A model generated the notes under the pieces. That model had not been told where the DNA came from. It ran no database searches and saw only the letters and a list, made by a program, of their open reading frames with translations. Source: Nocardia sp. NBC_01327 (GTDB taxonomy: Bacteria > Actinomycetota > Actinomycetes > Mycobacteriales > Mycobacteriaceae). Taken from it: a stretch of DNA of 64,000 nt. How positions within the stretch are numbered: position 1 is the stretch's first letter; each line of letters begins with the position of its first letter. The DNA lies in the NCBI RefSeq assembly GCF_035958815.1, contig NZ_CP108383.1:2294001-2358000 (forward strand), read 5' to 3'. Below are positions 40,953-47,543 of this stretch, piece after piece. The translations under genes were made by a program, and so were the position numbers.

Positions 40953-42601
40953 CCGAGCCCGAATTGGTTCTGGGCGGCGAAGAACGCCACCACACCCATC
41001 CCCAACAGCCGTTCGGCGATATCGAACTGATTGATGCCACCGGTCTTGTCGGCCACCGCCGACATCTCATCGATGATCAAAACGATCTGCCGGTCATGCT
41101 CACCACACGCGAACTGGGCAATGAGTGTGGTCAGTGCGGCGACCTGGGCGCGGGCGTTGTCTCCGCGGACCGTGCCGGGCACGGTCGCATAGATGACATC
41201 GAAGGAATCCAGGGGGCGCCCGCCGTCGAAGCCCTCGCCGATCGCGGCGAAGATGTTGCGGAACTTGCCCGACACGTCCCCCACCGCGGGCGGCTTGGAC
41301 TGCTCCAGGGCATCGATCTCGTTGAGGATCGAGTCGTGGTCCTTCCACGCCTCCTTCAGGTAAGCGACCGAAAGCCGGTCCAGGAACTCCTGTTTCGAGC
41401 GCGGTTTGCCCTCCGGTGCGGTGACCGCGAGCTTGGTGACGCGGACCCGGTTCTGTTTGAAGTGCTCCTCACCCAGGTTGCTGGATTGCACCGGGTTGAT
41501 CATCGATTCGAGGGTGGCGCACATGTCCTCGACATTCATCGACCACAGATCGAGGCGATTGGTTATGGGCCACAACGCAATCCGGCTAGGAGTAACTCCG
41601 AGCCGGGCGGCGATCCGCACCACCTGACGGCCGGTTTGTAATCCGGGTTTGCCGCCTTTGCAGTCCACGAAGATCAGCAGCGGGCGCTTCTCCCCGGTCC
41701 GCACGTAGCGGTGCCAGTAGGCGCAGTACAAGCCGGTCCCGAGCCGTACCAGGGCGGTGGTCTTGCCTGCCTTCTGCGATTTGCCCAGCACCACCATGTG
41801 CCCGAGCCCCTCGATCGGCAGCTCCAACTTCGACCCATGCCGATCGGCCATCTGCGTGATCGTGGTCGACTGCGTCGCGTCGGTCCGCTCCGACAGCGGC
41901 CCGAGCACCACCTTCGCCTTCAGCCAGCCCGTTACCAGCGGCGCACCATATTTCGCGGCACGGCGCGCGGCAGCGGCCTTGCCCAATTGCTGGCGTCGTT
42001 GCAGGCGGCGGGTCTTCCACGGCGACCCGATGCCCTCGGTCCCGAGCCGGGACAGGAACCGTGCCCGATACAGCGCCGCACCAGCCCAGGCGAGCGGCAG
42101 GCACCCGGTAATCATCGCGATCATCGCTCCCGAGCCGGGGCCGGAGCGGGCGAACACCGTGCTGCCCTGCCACCACAACACAAGTGGTGCGAACCAGGAG
42201 TTCGCCACCCACATCGCCGCGACCGGCAGCACCAGCGCACCGAGCCCGTAGTTGCGGACCTGCCGCGCCTCCCACCGCCGCCAACCAGCGAACAGATTCA
42301 TGCCCACGGCCAGCACCACCACGAACGCAAGCCCGAGTAGGGCGATACCCAGGGTGGCGAACACTTCGCCGACGCTGGAGATATGGAGGTGCCAGTTCGG
42401 TGCGTGCCAGCCGTTCGGCAGAGTCGCATTCTGGAACTGGCCCGGCGAATGCTGTTCTCCAGGAACCGTACTCACCGCAATAGGGGCTGGTGGTTGCGCG
42501 ATCGCCGTGACCGGCATCGTCGGCACCGGGACGGTCGTCGGCACCGGCGCGGCGGTGGTGCCGCAGTCGTCGGGAGTGATCATCGGAACACATCCGCTCA
42601 T
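40895..42601 (-). CDS. FtsK/SpoIIIE-type conjugative DNA translocase (TraB-like), N-terminal and motor part
   Basis: A 568-residue frame. The N-terminal part has a disordered Pro/Thr tract and four membrane helices (about residues 75-180). The motor follows: Walker A GKSQKAGKTT (273-282), FVDCKGGKPG (311-320), Walker B VLIIDEMSAV (507-516) and AAQNQFGLG (542-550). After Gly550 this frame ends in an unrelated 18-residue tail, while the expected continuation is in the -1 frame (40515-40952). TraB of AICEs forms a hexameric pore that moves double-stranded DNA between cells. The start is coupled to the preceding gene by a 4-base overlap. Confidence 0.85.
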   Translation of the reverse strand: MSGCVPMITPDDCGTTAAPVPTTVPVPTMPVTAIAQPPAPIAVSTVPGEQHSPGQFQNATLPNGWHAPNWHLHISSVGEVFATLGIALLGLAFVVVLAVGMNLFAGWRRWEARQVRNYGLGALVLPVAAMWVANSWFAPLVLWWQGSTVFARSGPGSGAMIAMITGCLPLAWAGAALYRARFLSRLGTEGIGSPWKTRRLQRRQQLGKAAAARRAAKYGAPLVTGWLKAKVVLGPLSERTDATQSTTITQMADRHGSKLELPIEGLGHMVVLGKSQKAGKTTALVRLGTGLYCAYWHRYVRTGEKRPLLIFVDCKGGKPGLQTGRQVVRIAARLGVTPSRIALWPITNRLDLWSMNVEDMCATLESMINPVQSSNLGEEHFKQNRVRVTKLAVTAPEGKPRSKQEFLDRLSVAYLKEAWKDHDSILNEIDALEQSKPPAVGDVSGKFRNIFAAIGEGFDGGRPLDSFDVIYATVPGTVRGDNARAQVAALTTLIAQFACGEHDRQIVLIIDEMSAVADKTGGINQFDIAERLLGMGVVAFFAAQNQFGLGQTPMNAAACWNRAPPAPC

Positions 42602-42837
42602 CGCTGGCTCACCCCCTCGGGTGGAACCGCCCTGAGCAGGTCCTCCAACATGGCCCGGATGTCTTCCGCGGGCATTGAGCACCAGTCCCGAGAATCTCCG
42701 TTGGGCCACAACCCGATTCGCTCCGGGCTCACCCCCGAACGGCTCAGGGACTCCGCCACCCGGCGCACGATCCGTGCCGGGGGTTCACCGCCCGCAGGGT
42801 CCACGAAGATGATCAGTGGCTGTCTTTCGCTCGTCAT
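42598..42837 (-). CDS. Mini-paralogue of the TraB motor segment
   Basis: A 79-residue protein, RQPLIIFVDPAGGEPPARIV followed by SGVSPERIGLWPNGDSRDWC and SMPAEDIRAMLEDLL. It aligns without large gaps to TraB residues 306-370 of the next gene (RPLLIFVDCKGGKP, GVTPSRIALWP, DLWSMNVEDMCATLESM). It has no Walker A and no membrane part. It may modulate the TraB hexamer or be a stable relic of duplication. It is coupled to traB by a 4-base overlap. Confidence 0.7.
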   Translation of the reverse strand: MTSERQPLIIFVDPAGGEPPARIVRRVAESLSRSGVSPERIGLWPNGDSRDWCSMPAEDIRAMLEDLLRAVPPEGVSQR

Positions 42838-42838
42838 G

Positions 42839-43594
42839 TCACCGCACTCCCTTCTTCGCCAAAGTGGCGTCCAGGTCATGGATTTCAAGATTCGGCAGGC
42901 TCTCCATGCCTCGCTTGTGCGCGATACGGGTCGCAGTGCCTTCCACCGCGCGGCGCAGGGTTTCCCCGCGGACGAAGTACAGGACGCCGGCCAACTCGTG
43001 CCGGTCCGCCGCGTCAAGGGCCGCGGTCATGGCTGCCGCCAATCGGCCTGACCCGCGCTTGCGGGAGAGTTCGACCTCGATCGCCCAGACCTTGTCCGGG
43101 TCGGTGAAGTCCTGGAACCAGGCATCATGAATATGGCCGTTGGGCTGCCCGGGATCGGAATTGAGATGCCGGTACAGCAGGCGCTCGCTGGTCCAGACCT
43201 CCGGATCGGTCTGCATCCCGGTCAACGCCAACCGCAACTCCGTCACCGCGGTCATGTGCGCCGCCGTCGACGGGCGCGGCCGCCACTCACCAGGATCGAA
43301 ATCCAGGTAACCCCAAGCGGTTTCGCGAGTCGGGTAAATGACCAGCGGGCCCTGCGGCACCACCTCGACATCGTCGAAGTGTGTCGAGTGCCGCCACGGC
43401 CCCGGCGATCCGTAATCCAGGCGCGTCAGGTGAACCTGCCCGGACTCCTTCAACCGGCGCGCCATAGTGTGCGCACCCCGCATACTGCGCCCGGTGGCGG
43501 TCGCCATCGTCGTGACGAACATCCCCCGCTCCTGGCACAAGAACTCCAAGAACCGGGTCTCGTGCGGCTGCTGACGAAACTCCGGCACGCTCAC
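42839..43594 (-). CDS. Replication-relaxation family protein
   Basis: A 251-residue protein of the Replic_Relax type found on actinobacterial plasmids and AICEs. The N-terminal winged-helix part has ETRFLEFLCQERGMFVTTMA and RSMRGAHTMARRLKESG; the C-terminal nuclease-like part has HIHDAWFQDF, VWAIEVELSRKRGSGRLAAA (with an ExE/K-type pair) and ELAGVLYFVRGETLRR. Members are thought to initiate or relax element replication, though none here is proven. The GTG at 43594 overlaps the preceding stop by four bases and is preferred to frames open further upstream. Confidence 0.8.
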   Translation of the reverse strand: MSVPEFRQQPHETRFLEFLCQERGMFVTTMATATGRSMRGAHTMARRLKESGQVHLTRLDYGSPGPWRHSTHFDDVEVVPQGPLVIYPTRETAWGYLDFDPGEWRPRPSTAAHMTAVTELRLALTGMQTDPEVWTSERLLYRHLNSDPGQPNGHIHDAWFQDFTDPDKVWAIEVELSRKRGSGRLAAAMTAALDAADRHELAGVLYFVRGETLRRAVEGTATRIAHKRGMESLPNLEIHDLDATLAKKGVR

Positions 43595-43830
43595 CGCGTC
43601 ACCGCCACACGCGGGCACCCAGCAGGCCACAGGGCAACCTGCGTCGACTCCGGTGCAGGGCACGCCACCACCGTCACCGGCTGCGAAGCATGCCGACCGA
43701 ACAGCAGGACACCGCAGTACATCCCCACGGCGAACGCGAACACCAGAAAGAACAACCCGAACACGATCTGCGGTGACACCGGCACAGCCGTCCGGGTCTG
43801 CGGCTCGAACATAAAGTAGTCGCCGTTCAT
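43591..43830 (-). CDS. Small single-span membrane protein
   Basis: A 79-residue protein with one strong membrane helix (IVFGLFFLVFAFAVGMYCGV) and a short tail containing two cysteines (VACPAPE and GCPR). It overlaps both neighbours by four bases. Function unknown; similar small membrane proteins accompany TraB in AICE operons. Confidence 0.6.
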   Translation of the reverse strand: MNGDYFMFEPQTRTAVPVSPQIVFGLFFLVFAFAVGMYCGVLLFGRHASQPVTVVACPAPESTQVALWPAGCPRVAVTR

Positions 43831-43994
43831 CGCCGACCACCTCGCCGCTTGTGCCCGAATGGGTTTGAGAAGGTCCAGACCAGACCCGCGACTCCGAGTA
43901 GCAGCAGCGCCACCAGCATTAGAACCGCCAGTTGGGGTACCAAGGCGCCAACGATCAGAACAGCGGCGAGTATCAAGAGCGAGGTTCGAATCAT
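43827..43994 (-). CDS. Very small membrane protein
   Basis: A 55-residue protein: MIRTSLLILAAVLIVGALVP, a second hydrophobic run (LAVLMLVALLLLGVAGLVW) and a basic tail ending RRGGRR. Its stop overlaps the next ATG by four bases and its start overlaps the previous stop in the same way, which argues that it is translated. Function unknown. Confidence 0.6.
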   Translation of the reverse strand: MIRTSLLILAAVLIVGALVPQLAVLMLVALLLLGVAGLVWTFSNPFGHKRRGGRR

Positions 43995-44275
43995 GCTGCA
44001 TCACCACCGTTGTGCTGCTTCCGGCAGTTCCTGCGTCGCCGCGCTTGTACTGACTTTCGGCTGAGCCGCAGGTAGTGCTCTTTCCGTGCGTGCTCGGCCC
44101 GAAATGCCCGTTCATCTGGGGTCAGCAGCCCATCGGGGTCAACCGCACGTTCGAACTTGTCGAGTAACGCCTTGCGCGCGTTGGCAGTTCGCGCGGCTCG
44201 ATCCTTCGTCTGTGCCCACGATGCGTGGGCTGCGATCCTTGCTTGCAGTACTCGATCGCCCTTGTCCTGAGTCAC
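43991..44275 (-). CDS. Small charged helical protein, first gene of the leftward operon
   Basis: A 94-residue, very charged helical protein starting MTQDKGDRVLQARIAAHASW, with a central LLTPDERAFRAEHARKEHYL tract. Related sequences are common as hypothetical proteins on actinobacterial elements. The GTG at 44275 has a GGAGG site eight bases upstream. It begins the coupled operon that runs to about 39.4 kb; its promoter must lie in the 171-base gap shared with the divergent regulator. Confidence 0.6.
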   Translation of the reverse strand: MTQDKGDRVLQARIAAHASWAQTKDRAARTANARKALLDKFERAVDPDGLLTPDERAFRAEHARKEHYLRLSRKSVQARRRRNCRKQHNGGDAA

Positions 44276-44387
44276 GTCTTTCGCCTCCGATCAGTTCCTT
44301 TGGGAATCTCCGAGCGAGCCATGTACTCGCTTGTGTCACAAGGAAACTGGATTGGGCATGGACGGCATCACCGTCGAACGGGACTTG

Positions 44388-44421
44388 TAGGGACGTCTGA
44401 ATCGGCCTAAACTCGTCCCTA
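44388..44421. promoter_or_regulatory. Inverted repeat between the divergent element operons
   Basis: TAGGGACG (44388-44395) and CGTCCCTA (44414-44421) are perfect 8-bp inverted arms. They lie 26-59 bases before the HTH regulator start (44447) in the divergent control region. The motif GGGAC also occurs at 44380-44384. A regulator of the transfer operon could bind here. Confidence 0.45.
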
Positions 44422-44446
44422 GAAATCCCTCCAGGGAGGTGGGGCT

Positions 44447-45205
44447 GTGACGAATGACCGGCTGGAAGATTCACTGCTGAGCAACGGTTTTACTCCGGAG
44501 AGTGCGGCATCTGCGATCGGCGTAGACGCGAAAACCGTTGAGCGATGGATCAATAAGGGTCGGACGCCGTACCCGAAACATCGCCGTGCGCTCGCGGCTC
44601 TTGTCCATGAGACCGAGAACTACCTCTGGCCTGATGCCATCGATGCCGAACGGCGGACGGAACTAGCCGAAGCTGAAGTGATCAAGGTCTATCCGCATCG
44701 GAGTGTGATCCCGGCAGATCTGTGGTCCCGGCTTCTGCGCGATTGCTCCGAGCGCATCGACGTGTTGGTCCTGGCGGGTTTGTTCCTTGCTGAAGAACCG
44801 GCCTTCGCCAAGATCATCAAAACAAAAGTGCGCCAGGGGCTCTCAGTGCGGATGCTGTTCGGTGATCCAGTGGCGGACGAAGCCTCAAAACGGAGCGGTG
44901 AGGAGAGTCTTGCGGTCGGTACGGTGCCCGCTCGAATCAGGAACGCGCTCGCCCTCGTGGAGCCATTAGGCGATGTGGATGGTGTCGAGATTCGATTCCA
45001 TGGCACGACGCTTTACAACTCGATCTTTCGATTCGATGATGAAATGATCGTGAATATGCACGTCTTCGGACTGCCCGGTGCCTACGCTCCGGCGCTGCAC
45101 CTGCGCAGACTGGCGACTGGCGACCTGTTCGAGACGTACATGACCAGTTTTGAACACGTTTGGTCGAACTCCGATGCTGCCGACTTTTCGAGGATCAGAG
45201 GATGA
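44447..45205 (+). CDS. HTH regulator with PLD-like C-terminal domain
   Basis: A 252-residue protein. The N-terminal HTH (about residues 8-50) has NGFTPESAASAIGVDAKTVE and RWINKGRTPYPKHRRALAAL. The rest (about 75-245) has RIDVLVLAGLFLAEEPAFAK, VRMLFGDP and EIRFHGTTLYNSIFRFDDEM, consistent with a phospholipase-D-like or DUF5919-type domain; the HKD catalytic motif is not intact. Similar regulators stand before the Nudix gene in many AICEs. The GTG follows a GGAGGTGGGG site. The Nudix gene overlaps its stop by four bases, so the pair is one unit. Confidence 0.75.
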   Translation: MTNDRLEDSLLSNGFTPESAASAIGVDAKTVERWINKGRTPYPKHRRALAALVHETENYLWPDAIDAERRTELAEAEVIKVYPHRSVIPADLWSRLLRDCSERIDVLVLAGLFLAEEPAFAKIIKTKVRQGLSVRMLFGDPVADEASKRSGEESLAVGTVPARIRNALALVEPLGDVDGVEIRFHGTTLYNSIFRFDDEMIVNMHVFGLPGAYAPALHLRRLATGDLFETYMTSFEHVWSNSDAADFSRIRG

Positions 45206-45672
45206 GTCGAACTGACTTCTATTACGACCCGAAGGCTCCGGCTGCGAACAGCATCAAGGCTGCCGTCAGCGCGTTGATTCGCAACGCCCGTGGCGAGATC
45301 CTTCTCATCCATCGGACGGACAACAGTAAGTACTCGATTCCGGGCGGTGAACTTGAAGTTGGCGAGACCCCGGCTCAGGCGGTAGTCCGCGAAGTGAAGG
45401 AGGAGACGGGGATCGATGTGAAGGTGACAGGATTGATCGGCGTCTTCTCCGATCCCGAACATGTCATCGCATACGACGATGGCGAAGTGCGCCAAGAGTT
45501 CTCGATCTGCTTCAGGGCCGATCCCATTGGCGGAGAACTTCGGACGAGCTCCGAGTCCAAAGCGGTCAAGTGGGTCGCACCCGATGCGCTCCAGGCACTC
45601 GATATCCACCCCTCCATCAAGCTCCGCCTTGATCGCGGACTCGAAGATCGAGCCGAGCCCTATTTCACCTGA
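45202..45672 (+). CDS. Nudix hydrolase, Pif-like element immunity protein
   Basis: A 156-residue Nudix protein with a full Nudix box at residues 49-71 (GELEVGETPAQAVV then REVKEETGI). In pSAM2 the Pif protein, also a Nudix protein, blocks redundant transfer of the element between cells that already carry it; position next to the HTH regulator and integrase supports the same role here. The ATG at 45202 overlaps the regulator stop (ATGA). The gene ends 13 bases inside the convergent HD gene. Confidence 0.82.
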   Translation: MSRTDFYYDPKAPAANSIKAAVSALIRNARGEILLIHRTDNSKYSIPGGELEVGETPAQAVVREVKEETGIDVKVTGLIGVFSDPEHVIAYDDGEVRQEFSICFRADPIGGELRTSSESKAVKWVAPDALQALDIHPSIKLRLDRGLEDRAEPYFT

Positions 45673-46211
45673 GTCCGATCGGTGAGAAGTTTCTCCGTCC
45701 GATCGCCCGCGGCGATGAGCTCCTCTGACGCCTCAGAGACAGATCTCGTCACGACGTGGTCGGGGCCATACCGCCGCAGAACTTCTTTGATTCGCCGCCG
45801 CACATCGGTGGCTGTGCCGGTCGGCGTTGTGGTCATGTCTGCCCACCACAGGGCGTCGCGAAGTGAAGTACGTTCGTCTGTCCACGGAATCGCAATGTCT
45901 CGGTTCCGGCCTTCAACGCATGCGCACGAATGGTGGGCCACCAAGGCGCACAACCGCTCTGGCGCTCCGAGCTCCGTCAGGAACACCGCGCCGTCTACAG
46001 GATGAAAGCCCGTGTGAGCAAGATGAGGGGCGTATCCGACATCGTGCAGCCATGCCGCGGCTACAAGCAGATCTCCGTCATCCACAACGGCGCTGGCTCG
46101 CTCGGCCTGCCTAGCGACGCCCTGGGTATGCCTCCATCGGCGGGGGAGTTCTGCGAGCTGGACACGCGCAATGTCGGCTGCCCAGCTACGTAAATCGGCG
46201 GTGACGCTCAC
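45660..46211 (-). CDS. HD-domain phosphohydrolase-like protein
   Basis: A 183-residue HD protein. Histidine and aspartate ligands are seen in RRWRHTQGVARQAERA, LVAAAWLHDVGYAP and LCALVAHHSCACVEGRN. The family includes nucleotide phosphohydrolases; on actinobacterial elements this type frequently lies next to the integrase. The GTG at 46211 is preferred to the TTG at 46220. It overlaps the convergent Nudix gene by 13 bases, so the two transcripts could interfere. Confidence 0.75.
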   Translation of the reverse strand: MSVTADLRSWAADIARVQLAELPRRWRHTQGVARQAERASAVVDDGDLLVAAAWLHDVGYAPHLAHTGFHPVDGAVFLTELGAPERLCALVAHHSCACVEGRNRDIAIPWTDERTSLRDALWWADMTTTPTGTATDVRRRIKEVLRRYGPDHVVTRSVSEASEELIAAGDRTEKLLTDRTQVK

Positions 46212-46234
46212 ACCGCCCAACGGTAGAGGCAGTT

Positions 46235-47167
46235 CTACAGCTTGTCGCCCAGTCGGGCTTTCCTGTGAGCGTCACGAGCCCGAGTCTCAGCGGTTGCTCG
46301 TGCGTATCTGCCGATCATCTGCCGGGACCGCCAACCGGCCAGCATCATCAGGTCTTGCTCCTGGCCGCCGCTGGCTAGCCAGTTGTGGGCGAAGAAGTGG
46401 CGTAGCTGATGTGGGTGCAGATGGCCGATGCCGGCCGCCTCGCCGCGGCGGTAGAGCATCTGCTGAATGCCGGAACTGGTCATCCTGCCTCGCTGACCCA
46501 GCCATAGCGCCGGGTTATCGTTACCGGCTTGGGTGTGAGCCTTCCGAACACGAAGGTAGCGCCGCAGTGCGATTCGGGTCTTGTCACCGAAGGGCAGGAT
46601 GCGCGGTCGGCGGCCCTTGCCGATGACCAGCACGGTGTTTTCGCCGAAGTCCAAGGCGTCGATGTCGAGCGTCGTGATCTCGTTGATCCGCGGGCCGATG
46701 TCGGTCATGAGCCTGATGATTGCGGTGTCACGCCGGTCAGCGAAGTCGGTGCCTTCGCACTCGGCAAGCAGTTGGCGAAGGGCATCAACGGTGGGGACCG
46801 GGATCGGTTTGTCCGGGACGTTCGGCGGGCTCATGCGGTCGAAGGGGTTGACGGTCAGGATCTCTTCGGCTTCGAGGTACTTGCAGAACTGCTGAAGGCT
46901 GCGGTACTGCCGGTTCGCATAGTCGGCGGTGACCGGCCGTCCCGTTCGGCGGTTCGGGCGGTTGAGCGTGTCCTCTACATAGCTGCCGATGTTGTCGCGG
47001 GTAAGCGCGTCCACCATCGGTTCGACGCCCTGGGTCTGGAGGAATGCGACGAAATACCCGATGTCGCGGCTGTACGTGTCGATCGTCGACTTCGTGCGAT
47101 TCGCCCGTCGAAGCTCGGTTGTGAAGTCCTCCAACAGCTCCGCGATGGCGTCTAGATCCTGCCCCAT
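46235..47167 (-). CDS. int: Tyrosine site-specific integrase of the element
   Basis: A 310-residue tyrosine recombinase. The N-terminal SAM-like core-binding domain covers about residues 10-105. The catalytic domain has Arg160 (TDIGPRINEI), Lys184 (VIGKGRRPRI), His253 and Arg256 (HPHQLRHFFA), Trp279 (LAGWRSRQ) and the nucleophile Tyr288 (IGRYAR), so it should be active. It is shorter than most AICE integrases of the pSAM2 type and lacks a long arm-binding N-terminus. It ends 14 bases from the HD gene and starts 98 bases from the tRNA, as expected for an integrase reading away from the att site. Confidence 0.95.
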   Translation of the reverse strand: MGQDLDAIAELLEDFTTELRRANRTKSTIDTYSRDIGYFVAFLQTQGVEPMVDALTRDNIGSYVEDTLNRPNRRTGRPVTADYANRQYRSLQQFCKYLEAEEILTVNPFDRMSPPNVPDKPIPVPTVDALRQLLAECEGTDFADRRDTAIIRLMTDIGPRINEITTLDIDALDFGENTVLVIGKGRRPRILPFGDKTRIALRRYLRVRKAHTQAGNDNPALWLGQRGRMTSSGIQQMLYRRGEAAGIGHLHPHQLRHFFAHNWLASGGQEQDLMMLAGWRSRQMIGRYARATAETRARDAHRKARLGDKL

Positions 47168-47187
47168 CTCGCGATTCTAGCCGCGAT

Positions 47188-47307
47188 AATCCCTAGCTGT
47201 TTGAGCGCTGTACGGGCTGGGTATCCCTGAGTCTGCGACTGTCGTCGCAGGTCAGGGTGGGAAAGCGCCCCCGGCAGGAATCGAACCTGCGACCTAGGGA
47301 TTAGAAG
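47188..47307. repeat. Right attachment site (att)
   Basis: Positions 47265-47307 form the 43-bp core identical to 29781-29823; the preceding 77 bases are a collinear imperfect copy of 29704-29780. The core covers the tRNA-Arg gene from its 3' end to the anticodon loop, so the tRNA stays intact after integration. Confidence 0.9.
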
Positions 47308-47339
47308 GCCCTTGCTCTATCCAACTGAGCTACGGAGGC
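47266..47339 (-). tRNA. tRNA-Arg (anticodon UCU)
   Basis: The cloverleaf folds by eye: acceptor stem GCCTCCG with CGGGGGC (one T-G pair), D stem GCTC/GAGC, anticodon loop CTTCTAA giving UCU, T stem GCAGG/CCTGC, discriminator G and no encoded CCA. The lowest anticodon-stem pair (31-39) is a C-U mismatch (AGGGC with TCCCT), and both att copies share it. It reads AGA codons and serves as the integration target of the element. Confidence 0.93.
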
Positions 47340-47543
47340 AGTGCGGGGCATCGTGGGCGATGCGGCCACCAAACACCTTGACCCATATTGATCGTGGTGT
47401 CCAGCGCGATAAGTATAGCGAGCGTCCAGATCGTGATTGCGTGGTTGCCTAGCAACCGTTCGGCGCGTCGGGCGGGCAGTGCAGACCAGAAGACCGTAAA
47501 CCCCCGGGGAGTCCGGACCCTTACTCCGAACTACCCTGGGCGT

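Larger units (their letters stand above)
29781..47307. mobile_element. AICE-like integrative and conjugative element in tRNA-Arg
   Basis: The 17.5-kb element is bounded by the identical 43-bp cores. It carries a tyrosine integrase next to the right att site, a Nudix gene resembling pSAM2 Pif, a replication-relaxation protein, an FtsK/TraB translocase, a DUF2637/Spd-like protein, an SSB and a chain of small overlapping genes: the layout of actinomycete integrative and conjugative elements, which move as double-stranded DNA using one translocase. No RepSA-type protein or clear excisionase was recognised. Cargo lies at the left: a low-GC XRE-nuclease-helicase gene. The TraB gene seems frameshifted, so transfer may be lost. 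Confidence 0.85.
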
